From Kitasatospora sp. NBC_01287 (GTDB lineage Bacteria > Actinomycetota > Actinomycetes > Streptomycetales > Streptomycetaceae): DNA of 64,000 nucleotides. The DNA lies in contig NZ_JAPEPB010000001.1 of assembly GCF_026340565.1 (NCBI RefSeq), forward strand, positions 6,546,001 through 6,610,000, given 5' to 3'. How positions within the stretch are numbered: position 1 is the stretch's first letter; each line of letters opens with the position of its first letter. Made by a program: the position numbers and the translations under genes. Below the pieces are notes generated by a model that was not told the DNA's origin, did not search any database, and saw only the letters and a program-made list of their open reading frames with translations. Below, one piece after another: positions 32,263 through 40,552 of the stretch.

Positions 32263-32405
32263 GTCTGAGACAAACGTCTGACGCGTGGGTCCGAGACGCT
32301 TGTCTCAGACCCTGATCTGAGACCTCGATCTGAGATCTTGGTCTGACACACCAGTCCGAGACGCTGGTCCCAGACATTGGTCCGAGACGTCAGTCTCAGA
32401 CAGCC
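32263..32405. repeat. Array of eleven 13-bp units with a palindromic core
   Basis: Units start at 32263, 32276, 32289, 32302, 32315, 32328, 32341, 32354, 32367, 32380 and 32393, exactly 13 bp apart. The first nine bases follow GTCTGAGAC, which is GTCT-N-AGAC; variants include GTCCGAGAC (three), GTCTCAGAC (two), ATCTGAGAC and GTCCCAGAC. The last four bases vary. A weaker unit may precede at 32250. The array lies in a 349-bp gap with no other gene signal except the hairpins that follow. Confidence 0.92.
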
Positions 32406-32449
32406 GGCCAGCACCGCCCGAGCCCGCGCCGAAGGTGACGCAGTGTGGC

Positions 32450-32521
32450 CCTTCCGTGACGATCGCGTGACGACACGGAAGGTCCGGCCCCACCCGGTTT
32501 CGGGCGGATCCGGACCTTCCG
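32450..32521 (+). promoter_or_regulatory. Two mutually exclusive hairpins (attenuator-like)
   Basis: Hairpin A pairs CCTTCCGTG (32450-32458) with CACGGAAGG (32474-32482). Hairpin B pairs CGGAAGGTCCGG (32476-32487) with CCGGACCTTCCG (32510-32521). They share CGGAAGG, so only one can form at a time. The second ends 48 nt before the small membrane protein gene. Confidence 0.6.
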
Positions 32522-32569
32522 CGAGAATGGGGCCCGCACATTCACCCGACCCCCCTGGAGCCGGCCGTC

Positions 32570-32749
32570 ATGCCCCGCAATGCCCTGTACGCCTCGATCG
32601 TCTTCGTCCTCGCGGTCAGCGCCGCCGTGGTCTCCTTCGTGGAGGGCAACTGGCTGGGCGTGATCTGGGTGCTCCTGGCGGGCGTGGCCAGCAACATCGC
32701 CTGGTACTACCTGCGCAAGGAGAAGCTGGAGCGGGCCGCCGGGCGCTAG
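32570..32749 (+). CDS. Small membrane protein (59 aa)
   Basis: Two hydrophobic segments (ASIVFVLAVSAAVVSFV and WLGVIWVLLAGVASNIAWYYL) joined by EGN, with a basic C-terminus (RKEKLERAAGR) that should stay in the cytoplasm. ATG 32570 follows CTGGAG. No family recognised. The gene is downstream of the 13-bp array and the alternative hairpins, so its expression may be conditional. It is convergent with the M50 protease gene (18 bp between stops). Confidence 0.75.
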   Translation: MPRNALYASIVFVLAVSAAVVSFVEGNWLGVIWVLLAGVASNIAWYYLRKEKLERAAGR

Positions 32750-32767
32750 CCGGCCCGGAACCGGGCC

Positions 32768-33547
32768 CTAGTGGGTCCAGAAGCGGAAGAGGTAGCTGCC
32801 GACCGCGGCGTAGGAGGAGCTGACCCCGAAGAAGCCCATGACGTCGTAGACCAGGTTGAAGAACCACACGTTCACCTGGGACTGCCACAGCACGACGAAG
32901 ACGGCCATCATGCCGTAGGGCGCGAACGGCGCCACCGCGCGGCGGGTCTGCGGGGAGAGCCAGGGCTCGACGATCCCGTAGCCGTCCAGGCCGGGGACCG
33001 GCAGCAGGTTGAGCAGCGCGGCGCTGACCTGGAGCATGCCGAGGAAGGACAGCGCGGCCTGGAACTCCGGCGCCTGGCTGTCCAGCCAGCCGGCGCCGAC
33101 CGGGACCAGCACCACGACCGCGCAGAGCAGGTTGACCAGCGGACCGGCCGCCGAGATCAGGCTGTGCTTGAGCCGCCCCTGGATCCGGTGCCGCTCGATG
33201 AAGACGGCGCCGCCGGGCAGGCCGATGCCGCCCAGCACCACGAAGACCACCGGCAGCACGAAGCTGAGCACGGCGTTGGCGTACCGGAACGGGTTGAGTG
33301 TCAGGTAGCCCTTGGCACCCACCGTGATGTCCCCGCCGTGCAGCGCGGTGCGGGCGTGCGCGTACTCGTGCAGGCAGAGCGAGACCATCCAGCCGGCGAC
33401 CACGAAGAGGAAGACTCCGAAGTCGACCGTGCCGAAGCCGGTCCAGACCGCCCAGCCCGAGGTCCCGAGGATCGCCAGCAGCACCCAGAACACCGGGCTG
33501 ATCCGGCGCTCCTCGCTGTTCGGGCTGCGGGTGGTGGCAAAACTCAT
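32768..33547 (-). CDS. Site-2 protease family (M50) membrane metalloprotease
   Basis: 259 aa. SLCLHEYAHARTALHGGD contains the HExxH zinc motif in a membrane segment, and NLLPVPGLDGYGIVEPWL is the NxxPxxxLDG motif that supplies the third ligand; both catalytic motifs are intact. About five to six membrane helices are visible. Enzymes of this group cut membrane-embedded proteins, releasing regulators or clearing signal-peptide remnants; the target is unknown. ATG 33547 follows GGAG at about 10 nt. Divergent from the SARP gene. Confidence 0.9.
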   Translation of the reverse strand: MSFATTRSPNSEERRISPVFWVLLAILGTSGWAVWTGFGTVDFGVFLFVVAGWMVSLCLHEYAHARTALHGGDITVGAKGYLTLNPFRYANAVLSFVLPVVFVVLGGIGLPGGAVFIERHRIQGRLKHSLISAAGPLVNLLCAVVVLVPVGAGWLDSQAPEFQAALSFLGMLQVSAALLNLLPVPGLDGYGIVEPWLSPQTRRAVAPFAPYGMMAVFVVLWQSQVNVWFFNLVYDVMGFFGVSSSYAAVGSYLFRFWTH

Positions 33548-33656
33548 GGGAACGGGTCTCCGTCAAGGGATGGCAAATGGACGGGCGGGCCCCACCGATC
33601 ATGCCGGTCGCCCCGCGCCCGCGACAAGTGAACGTCCCGCCGGCCCGCCCCGTTCC

Positions 33657-33740
33657 ACGCCCTGTCCCATGCCCCGCTCCGTGCCCCGCTCCGTGCCCTG
33701 TCCCGCACCCCGTCCCGCACCCCGTCCCGTGCCCTGCCCC
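33657..33740. repeat. Seven 12-bp tandem units upstream of the SARP gene
   Basis: Degenerate units of the type GTGCCCCGCTCC follow each other exactly, ending about 35 bp before the SARP start. They could affect promoter spacing. Confidence 0.8.
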
Positions 33741-33774
33741 CGCCCGGCTCTGCCGAGGCAGCAGAATGGTCCCC

Positions 33775-36700
33775 GTGCACTACGGCATCCTCGGCACCAC
33801 CACCGCTCATGACGACGACGGCACCCCGGTACCGCTCGGCGGCGCCCGGCTGCGCGCGCTGCTCGCGGCGCTGGTGCTGCGCCAGGGCCGCCCGGTGCCG
33901 GCCGAGGTGCTGGTGGCCCAGGTCTGGGACGGAGAGCTGCCGCAGGACTCGGCCGCCGCGCTGCAGACCCTGGTCGGCCGGCTGCGCCGCACCATCGGGC
34001 GCGAGCGGGTCGGGTCCGGGCCCGGCGGCTACTGGCTGACGGAGGGTCAGAGTGATCTGACGCGCTTTCATGAGCTGGCCGAGCGCGGCCGGCGGGCGCT
34101 GGCGGCCGGTGAGCCGGGGCTCGCCGCCGAGCAACTGCGCGAGGCGCTGGCGCTCTGGCGCGGTCCGGCGCTGGCCGATCTGCCGGACCGGGCGGGCAGC
34201 GCGGTGCGACTGGAGGCGCAGCGGTCCGAGGCCCAGCGGGGCAGGATCGCCGCCGACCTCGCGCTCGGACGGGCCGCGGAGGTGACCGCCGAACTCGCCG
34301 GACTCTGTGCCGACCACCCGCTGGACGAGCCACTGCACGTGCTGTGGATCCGCGCGCTGCACCGCTGCGGGCGCACCGCCGAGGCGCTGGAGCGCTACGA
34401 GCGGCTGCGTCGGGCGCTGGCCGAGCAGCTGGGCGCCGATCCGGGCGCCGAGCTGCGCGCCGTCCACCAGGAACTGCTCCAGGACGCGCCGGCCCCGACC
34501 GGGCCGGCCCCCGCCGCCCCCGACGGCACCCCCGTCCCCGCCCCGACCGTCCCCGCCCCCGCCCCGACCGCCGCCGCAGCCACACCCCCCGCAGCCCCGT
34601 CCGACGGGGTGCCCCGCGGCAACCTGCGCCCCCGGCTGACCAGTTTCGTCGGCCGCGAGCAGGACCTGGCGGCGGTCGCCGAGCTGATCGGCTCGGCCCG
34701 CCTGGTCACCCTGACCGGCCCCGGCGGCTCCGGCAAGACCCGCCTCTCCGTCGAGGCCGGCCGGGCCGCCCAGGCGGACGCCCGCTGGCCGGACGGCGTC
34801 TGGCAGGCCGAGCTCGCCCCGCTGGAGAGCCCGGCGGCGGTGCCCGACGCGGTGCTCTCCGCGCTCGGCCTGCGCGGCACCGTGCTGCACCAGTCGGTGA
34901 CCGACGCCCGCCCGGAGGACCCGGTGCGCCGCATCGTCGAGCACTGCGGCCGGTCCCGGATGATGCTGCTGCTCGACAACTGCGAGCACCTGATCCAGCC
35001 CGCCGCCGAGCTGGCCGACCGGCTGCTCGCCGAGTGCCCGCACCTGACCATCCTCGCCACCAGCCGCGAGCCGCTCGGCGTGCCGGGCGAGGCGGTGCTG
35101 CCGGTCGAGCCGCTGCCGGACCCGATAGCCCTGCGCCTGCTGGGCGAGCGCGGTGCGGCGGCCAGGCCCGGCTTCTCGGTGGCCGACGACCCGGCCGCCG
35201 CCGCCGAGATCTGCCGCCGCCTCGACGGCCTGCCGCTGGCCATCGAGCTGGCCGCCGCCCGGCTGCGCGGCCTGACACCACGTCAGCTGGCGGACCGGCT
35301 GGACGGGCGGTTCGCCCTGCTCACCGGTGGCAGCCGGGTGCTGCTGCCCCGCCAGCAGACCCTGCGCGCGGTGGTCGACTGGAGTTGGGAGCTGCTGGAC
35401 GAGCGCGAACGCGCGGTGCTGCGCCGGCTCGCCGTCTTCGCCGGCGGCGCCACCCTGGAGGACGCCGAACTGGTCTGCGCGGACGGCGGCCTGGTCGGCT
35501 CCGGCGAGGTGGCCGAGCTGCTCTTCTCACTGGTCGACAAATCGCTGCTGGTGGCCGGCCTGGACCCGCAGGGCCCGCCGCGCTACTGGATGCTGGAGAC
35601 GATCCACGAGTACGGCGCCGAGAGGCTCGCGGAGTCCGGGGAGCGGGCGGCGGTGGCCGACCGCCACCTCGCCGCCTTCCGCGAGCTGGTACGCACCGCC
35701 GACCAGCACCTGCGCGGGCACCGGCAGACGCACTGGGTGCGGGCGCTGGAGCGCGAGCAGGACAACATCAGGGCGGCGCTGCGCCACGCGGCGGACACCG
35801 GGGCCGAGCCGGACGCGCTCATGCTGCTGCTGGGCATGGTGTGGTTCTGGATGCTGCGCGACTACCGGGCCGAGGCCCGCGGCTGGCTCGACCTGGTCTG
35901 CGCGCTCACCACCGATCCGTTCGCCGAGGGCGCTCCCGCCCCCGAGCCGCTGGAGCTCGATGTGCTCCGCCATCCGCTGCCCTGGCCGCCGGTGGTGCTG
36001 GCCGAGGCCCGCCGACAGGCCTGGGTCTTCCAACTGGTCGCCCGCTTCGAGGGCGACCTCGACGTGATCGGCGACGCCGAGCTGATCGCGCGGGCGCCGC
36101 GGATCCTGGCCGCCTACGGGCCCGAGCTGCCGCAGTCCTACTTCTACCCGGCGCTGCTGCGGATCTTCGCCTGCTTCCTGGCCGGGCACGCGGACCAGAT
36201 GCTCGCCCTGGTCGACGAGGCGGTCGAGGGCTGCCGCCGGTTCGGCCGGGAGAGCGAGCTGGCCTGGAGTCTGCAACTGCGCGCCAAGATGTCCAACGAC
36301 CTGGTGGGCGGCCTCGAACAGGCCCGGCGCGACGGCGACGAGGCGATGGAGATCTACAGCCGGCACGGCGACAGCTGGGGGATGGCCGAGACCCTCGCGG
36401 CCCAGGCCGAGACGGCGGGTTACTCGGGTGACATCGCCGCCGCCGTGGCCGCCTACCGCCGTGCCATCGAGCTGGCCCAGGAGCTCGGCTCCCCGCAGGA
36501 CGTGCCGCTGCTGCGGATCCGCCTCGGTGAGGCGCTGCTGGAGGAGGACCAGGCCGAGGGTGAGCGGCTGATCCGGGAGGGCCTCGTGCTGGCCTACAGC
36601 AGCGGTCAGCGCACCGACGGCGCCCTCGTCTACGGCCACACGGTGCTCAGCGCCCTGCACTCGCTGCGCGGTGACTACCAGGCCGCCCGCGCGGAGCTCC

Positions 36701-37173
36701 ACCAGCTGCGGCAGGCCAAGTCCGGGTTCGGGCCCGGGATGCCCGGGATCATGAGCGGCCTGGTCTCCTGCTCCGAGAGCCTGGTGCTGGCCCGCTCGGG
36801 CGAGCTGGACGAGGGGGTGGAGCAACTGCGGGCGGGCCTGCGGGAGCTGCGCGCGGTGCCGATGGTGGCGCTGGTCTTCGCCCAGCACGTCACCCTGCTG
36901 ATGCTCCCGGTGGTGGTGGGCGTGCTGGTGATCAAGGCGGAGCGCGACGGTGACCGCGCCCTCGCCTGGCAGGCAGGCCTGCTCTACGGTGCGCACGGTG
37001 CCCGGCAGAGCTCGCAGGGCATGTTCCTGGAGCGGATCGACCGGGGGACGCGCGAGCGGGCGCTGATCGGCTTGCTGGGCGAGGCGGGCTACCAGGACGC
37101 GTGCGAGCAGGGCCGCGGGTACTCCTGGGAGGAGACCGCGACCCTGCTGGACACCCTGGTGGACGGGCTCTGA
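33775..37173 (+). CDS. AfsR/SARP-type regulator with NB-ARC ATPase and TPR region
   Basis: 1132 aa. Residues 1-95 form the OmpR-like winged helix, with the bacterial transcriptional activation domain (BTAD) to about 245. A Pro/Ala linker precedes an NB-ARC ATPase: Walker A TLTGPGGSGKTRLSVEA (about 320), Walker B MMLLLDNCEHL (about 400) and SREPLGVPGE. The C-terminal 500 residues are TPR-like helices. Such proteins activate secondary-metabolism genes; the natural target here is unknown, though the drug-type ABC exporter is the nearest operon, convergent downstream. GTG 33775 gives the family start (VHYGILG) with CAGAAT 7 nt upstream; ATG 33766 is the alternative. Confidence 0.9.
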   Translation: MHYGILGTTTAHDDDGTPVPLGGARLRALLAALVLRQGRPVPAEVLVAQVWDGELPQDSAAALQTLVGRLRRTIGRERVGSGPGGYWLTEGQSDLTRFHELAERGRRALAAGEPGLAAEQLREALALWRGPALADLPDRAGSAVRLEAQRSEAQRGRIAADLALGRAAEVTAELAGLCADHPLDEPLHVLWIRALHRCGRTAEALERYERLRRALAEQLGADPGAELRAVHQELLQDAPAPTGPAPAAPDGTPVPAPTVPAPAPTAAAATPPAAPSDGVPRGNLRPRLTSFVGREQDLAAVAELIGSARLVTLTGPGGSGKTRLSVEAGRAAQADARWPDGVWQAELAPLESPAAVPDAVLSALGLRGTVLHQSVTDARPEDPVRRIVEHCGRSRMMLLLDNCEHLIQPAAELADRLLAECPHLTILATSREPLGVPGEAVLPVEPLPDPIALRLLGERGAAARPGFSVADDPAAAAEICRRLDGLPLAIELAAARLRGLTPRQLADRLDGRFALLTGGSRVLLPRQQTLRAVVDWSWELLDERERAVLRRLAVFAGGATLEDAELVCADGGLVGSGEVAELLFSLVDKSLLVAGLDPQGPPRYWMLETIHEYGAERLAESGERAAVADRHLAAFRELVRTADQHLRGHRQTHWVRALEREQDNIRAALRHAADTGAEPDALMLLLGMVWFWMLRDYRAEARGWLDLVCALTTDPFAEGAPAPEPLELDVLRHPLPWPPVVLAEARRQAWVFQLVARFEGDLDVIGDAELIARAPRILAAYGPELPQSYFYPALLRIFACFLAGHADQMLALVDEAVEGCRRFGRESELAWSLQLRAKMSNDLVGGLEQARRDGDEAMEIYSRHGDSWGMAETLAAQAETAGYSGDIAAAVAAYRRAIELAQELGSPQDVPLLRIRLGEALLEEDQAEGERLIREGLVLAYSSGQRTDGALVYGHTVLSALHSLRGDYQAARAELHQLRQAKSGFGPGMPGIMSGLVSCSESLVLARSGELDEGVEQLRAGLRELRAVPMVALVFAQHVTLLMLPVVVGVLVIKAERDGDRALAWQAGLLYGAHGARQSSQGMFLERIDRGTRERALIGLLGEAGYQDACEQGRGYSWEETATLLDTLVDGL

Positions 37174-37211
37174 GCGCTCGTCCGGACGGGCTCCGACCGC
37201 TCGCCGACCCC

Positions 37212-38036
37212 TCAGACCCGCTTGCGGAACCGGGCCACGGCCAGCGGCGCGGTGATCGCGGTGACCCCCACCGACCAGAGCAGCACGAAGGTCACCGAGT
37301 GGGCCAGCGGTCCGCCGTTGATCAGGCTGCGGCAGGCGTCGGCCACGTTGGAGAGCGGGTTGTACTCGGCGAAGGACTGCAGCCAGCCCGGCATGGTGTG
37401 GGTCGGCGCGAAGATCGAGCTGCCGAACTGCAGCGGCATGATCACCAGCATGCTGACGCCCTGGACCGCCTGGGCGTTCTTCATCACCAGGCCCAGCAGC
37501 ATCGAGATCCACACCAGCGACATCCCGAAGACCAGGGAGAGGCCCACCGCGCCGAGCACCCCGCCGAGCCCGGTCTTCAGCTGGAACCCGAGGAGCATCG
37601 CGAAGAGGATCAGGATGGTGAAGGAGAGCAGCCCGCGCATCGCCTCGGCCAGCATCTTGCCGATCAGCACCGAGGAGCGGGCGATCGGCAGCGACCTGAA
37701 CCGGTCCATCACGCCGGTCTGCAGGTCGCTGTTGAGGCCGGTGCCCACCGCCATCGCCAGGTTGAGGCCGGTGCCGCCGAGCAGCCCGGGGATCAGGTAC
37801 TGCTTGTAGGTCTGCTGGTCGCCGGAGACCGCGCCGCCGAAGACGTAGACGAAGAGCACGGTGAAGACGATCGGCATCAGCACCGCGTCGAACATCGACT
37901 CCGGATCGGCCTTGATCCGCATCAGGTTGCGGCGGGTCAGCGCGCCGACGTGGCGCAGGTGGTCCCGCACACTGGTGCGGCTGTCGGGGTCCAGGGCCGG
38001 GGCCGGCCGGGACAGGGTGGCGGTCGCGGTGCTCAT
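37212..38036 (-). CDS. ABC-2 type exporter permease (DrrB-like)
   Basis: 274 aa with six membrane helices. The motif LMPIVFTVLFVYVFGGAVSGD after the first helix and GLVMKNAQAVQGVSMLVIMPLQFGSSIFAPTHTMPGWLQ are typical of the daunorubicin-resistance permease family. With the preceding ATPase it forms an exporter for a hydrophobic drug or lipid. ATG 38036 overlaps the ATPase stop (ATGA). The N-terminal 40 residues are cytoplasmic and basic. Confidence 0.9.
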   Translation of the reverse strand: MSTATATLSRPAPALDPDSRTSVRDHLRHVGALTRRNLMRIKADPESMFDAVLMPIVFTVLFVYVFGGAVSGDQQTYKQYLIPGLLGGTGLNLAMAVGTGLNSDLQTGVMDRFRSLPIARSSVLIGKMLAEAMRGLLSFTILILFAMLLGFQLKTGLGGVLGAVGLSLVFGMSLVWISMLLGLVMKNAQAVQGVSMLVIMPLQFGSSIFAPTHTMPGWLQSFAEYNPLSNVADACRSLINGGPLAHSVTFVLLWSVGVTAITAPLAVARFRKRV

Positions 38037-39124
38037 CGCTGGGTCTCCTCGGTGGCTGCGGTGCTGTCGCCCGGGGTGCCGGTGGCCGTGGTCGTTCCGG
38101 TGGTGGTCTTACCGGTGATGGCGAGGAAGACCTCGTCCAGGCTGGGCACCTCGGTGTCGATGCCCGCGATGCCGAACCCCCGGGTGCCGAGCACCCCGAT
38201 CACGGTGGTCAGCTGCGCCTCGTCGCTGATCGGCACCGTGAGCAGTCCGTCCTGCGGCAGGGCGACGGCTCCGGCGATCCCGGCCCCGGTGAGGCAGTGG
38301 ACCATCTCGGCCAGCTCCTCGGGGCGGGTCGGCCGCACCCGCAGGGTCCGGCCGCCGACCTGTGCCTTGAGGCCGTCCACCGTGCCGTTGGCGATCACCT
38401 TGCCGCGGTCGATCACGGTCAGGTCGGTGGCCAGCTGCTCGGCCTCCTCCATGTACTGGGTGGTGAGCAGCACGGTGCTGCCATCGGCCACCATCCGGCG
38501 CACCTCCTCCCAGACCTCGTTGCGGGTGCGCGGGTCCAGGCCGGTGGTGGGCTCGTCCAGGTAGAGCACCCGGGGCCGGCCGATCATGCTGGCGGCCAGG
38601 TCGAGGCGGCGGCGCATGCCGCCGGAGTAGGTCTTGGCCGGGCGCCCGGCCGCCTCGGTCAGCGAGAAGCGCTCCAGCAGCTCGGCCGCGCGGGCCTTGG
38701 CGTCCTTGCGGGAGAGGTCGAGCAGCCGGCCGATCAGGTAGAGGTTCTCCGAGCCGGAGAGGTACTCGTCCACCGAGGCGTACTGCCCGGTCAGGCCGAT
38801 GGTGCGGCGCAGCTGCTTGGGCTGGCGCAGCACGTCGTAGCCGCCGACCACCGCGCTGCCCGCGTCCGGCTTGATGAGGGTGGAGAGCACCCGGATCAGC
38901 GTGGTCTTGCCGGCTCCGTTGGGGCCCAGTACACCGAGTACGGTGCCCTGGCGGACCGTCAGGTCGACCCCGTCCAGGGCCTTGGTCGCGCCGAAGTGCT
39001 TGACGATCCCGCGGGCCTCGACAGCGTTGGCCCGGTCGGCGCCGGCCTGGGTGCCGGCCTCGGTGCCGGCGGATGCGGTGCGGTGCCCCTGCTCGTTCGG
39101 GGCGGTGGCGGTCGTCGTTGTCAT
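38033..39124 (-). CDS. Drug-resistance ABC transporter ATP-binding protein (DrrA-like)
   Basis: 363 aa. Walker A GVLGPNGAGKTTLIRVL, Q-loop region TGQYASVDEYLSG, signature YSGGMRRRLDLA and Walker B RVLYLDEPTTGLDP are all intact. The C-terminal 110 residues match the DrrA-type extension (SLDEVFLAITG), followed by a Thr/Gly-rich tail. It energises export through the coupled permease. ATG 39124. The first 35 residues are Thr/Ala/Gly-rich and variable. The operon is convergent with the SARP regulator gene. Confidence 0.93.
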   Translation of the reverse strand: MTTTTATAPNEQGHRTASAGTEAGTQAGADRANAVEARGIVKHFGATKALDGVDLTVRQGTVLGVLGPNGAGKTTLIRVLSTLIKPDAGSAVVGGYDVLRQPKQLRRTIGLTGQYASVDEYLSGSENLYLIGRLLDLSRKDAKARAAELLERFSLTEAAGRPAKTYSGGMRRRLDLAASMIGRPRVLYLDEPTTGLDPRTRNEVWEEVRRMVADGSTVLLTTQYMEEAEQLATDLTVIDRGKVIANGTVDGLKAQVGGRTLRVRPTRPEELAEMVHCLTGAGIAGAVALPQDGLLTVPISDEAQLTTVIGVLGTRGFGIAGIDTEVPSLDEVFLAITGKTTTGTTTATGTPGDSTAATEETQR

Positions 39125-39284
39125 GCCGTAAGACTCGCCGCCGCCACTGTCAGGCCGCCCTCGGACCGCGGTCGCCGCACCGGCGCCGCCGTCAGGTCGC
39201 TGTCAGCCCGCTGTCATGCCCGCTGTCGCGCGTCGGTGCCCGCCCCGGCCGCCCGCCGTCGGGCGCCGCCGCGGGGAGACGGCA

Positions 39285-39318
39285 CAGGGCCGCCACCGGA
39301 ACTCCGGCAACGGCCCTG
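39285..39318 (-). terminator. Candidate panB terminator
   Basis: CAGGGCCG (39285-39292) pairs with CGGCCCTG (39311-39318), with an inner CCGG..CCGG stem. It lies about 75 bp past the panB stop. Confidence 0.5.
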
Positions 39319-39339
39319 ACCTGCGGTTTCTTGCCCGCT

Positions 39340-39404
39340 CGGCTGCTTGAACCGGCTGCTTGAACCGGCTGCTTGAACCGGCTGCGTGAACCGGCTACTT
39401 GAAG
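39340..39404. repeat. Five 13-bp tandem units overlapping the panB stop
   Basis: Unit CGGCTGCTTGAAC is repeated three times exactly, then CGGCTGCGTGAAC and CGGCTACTTGAAG. The last copy contains the panB stop codon and its final codons. Confidence 0.9.
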
Positions 39405-40297
39405 CTGTGCTCCGGCGCCGGGAAGGTGCCCCCGAGCACGTCGGCGGCGAACTCGCGGGCGGCCTCGCCCAGCACCGAGCGCAGGTTGGCGTACTGCTTG
39501 ACGAAGGAGGGCACGCTGCCCGCCGTCATCCCGGCCATGTCGGTCCAGACCAGCACCTGGGCGTCGCAGCCGACCCCGGCGCCGATGCCCACGGTCGGTA
39601 CCGCGAGCGACTCGGTGACCTGCGCGGCCAGCTCGGCCGGCACCGCTTCGAGCACCACGGCGAAGGCGCCGGCCTCCTGCACCGCCTTGGCGTCGCGCTG
39701 CAGCTTGTGCGCCGCCTCGTCGCCGCGGCCCTGCACCGGGTAGCCGCCGAGCGCGTGCACCGACTGCGGGGTCAGGCCGATGTGGGCCATCACCGGTACC
39801 CCGGCCTCGGCCAGGACCTCGATGGTGCGGGCGCTGCGCTCGCCGCCCTCCAGCTTGACCGCGCCCACCCCGGCCTCCTTCATCAGCCGGGCGGCGTTGC
39901 GCAGGGCCTGGGCGGGGGACTCCTGGTAGGAGCCGAACGGCAGGTCGCCGATGATCAGCGCGCGCTCGGTGCCGCGCACCACGGCGGCCGAGAGCATCAC
40001 CATCTCGTCCATGGTGACCGGCACCGTGGTCTGGTAACCGAGGTGGCAGTTGCCGGCCGAGTCGCCGACCAGCAGCACCGGGATGCCGGCCTCGTCGAAG
40101 ACCCCGGCGGTCGGCGCGTCGTAGGCGGTGAGCATCGCCCACCGCTCGCCGCGGCGCTTGGCGGCGGCCAGGTCCCGGACGGTGACCCGGCGGTTGGTGA
40201 CCCCGCCGTAGAGGGTGCGCCCGCCTGCGGCCGGCTGCTGGGTGGCCGGCGTCCCGGTCGGTGCCGTCTGGGCAGGCGAAGGCTGAGAAGCGTTCAT
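39395..40297 (-). CDS. panB: 3-methyl-2-oxobutanoate hydroxymethyltransferase
   Basis: 300 aa. It transfers a hydroxymethyl group from 5,10-methylene-tetrahydrofolate to 3-methyl-2-oxobutanoate, the first step towards pantothenate. Metal and catalytic residues are visible in LLVGDSAGNCHLGY, IIGDLPFGSYQ, VGAVKLEGGERS and VVLEAVPAELAAQV. The first 40 residues are a Pro/Thr/Gln-rich extension. ATG 40297 follows AGGAG at 8-nt spacing. The stop codon lies in the last copy of a 13-bp tandem repeat, so changes in repeat number could alter the 3' end. PanB near glnA2 and glnE matches the known actinobacterial gene order. Confidence 0.95.
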   Translation of the reverse strand: MNASQPSPAQTAPTGTPATQQPAAGGRTLYGGVTNRRVTVRDLAAAKRRGERWAMLTAYDAPTAGVFDEAGIPVLLVGDSAGNCHLGYQTTVPVTMDEMVMLSAAVVRGTERALIIGDLPFGSYQESPAQALRNAARLMKEAGVGAVKLEGGERSARTIEVLAEAGVPVMAHIGLTPQSVHALGGYPVQGRGDEAAHKLQRDAKAVQEAGAFAVVLEAVPAELAAQVTESLAVPTVGIGAGVGCDAQVLVWTDMAGMTAGSVPSFVKQYANLRSVLGEAAREFAADVLGGTFPAPEHSFK

Positions 40298-40428
40298 GGA
40301 ACGGACTCCTGAAGGGTTGTGGTCTCGTGGCGCCGTACGGCGTCCCCGGATCTCCTCCATGCTTGCACGGCCCGGGCCCGGCGCAAAGAGGCGGGGATTC
40401 CGGTGATTTCGGGGGCGGCCCGGAATTC

Positions 40429-40457
40429 TTGCGATACGGGTACGTCTCGTATCGCAA
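40429..40457. promoter_or_regulatory. Operator palindrome upstream of the MFS-TetR pair
   Basis: TTGCGATACG (40429-40438) and CGTATCGCAA (40448-40457) form a perfect 10-bp inverted repeat with 9-bp spacer. TACAGT (40465-40470) just downstream could be the -10 box. Confidence 0.65.
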
Positions 40458-40485
40458 AGAGCGGTACAGTCGTCCCGGGGGATTA

Positions 40486-40503
40486 CGAGACGCCATCGTC
40501 TCG
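40486..40503. promoter_or_regulatory. Second palindrome in the MFS leader
   Basis: CGAGACG-CCAT-CGTCTCG is a perfect 7-bp inverted repeat about 50 bp before the MFS start. It shares CGTCTCG with the spacer and right arm of the first palindrome. Confidence 0.5.
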
Positions 40504-40552
40504 CTTAGTCCCAGTAGGCCCGCACAGCCTTCCTACGGAACGGGACAGACGC

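Noticed and set aside
32263..32405. CRISPR array
   Set aside because: Units are 13 bp without 25-40 bp repeats and unique spacers, and no cas genes are near.
32305..32541. Minus-strand frame through the 13-bp array
   Set aside because: It reads repeats in shifting frames because 13 is not a multiple of three, and has no start signal.
33577..33774. 63-codon N-terminal extension of the SARP regulator
   Set aside because: It consists of Pro/Val/Cys repeats from a 12-bp tandem array and precedes the conserved start of the winged helix.
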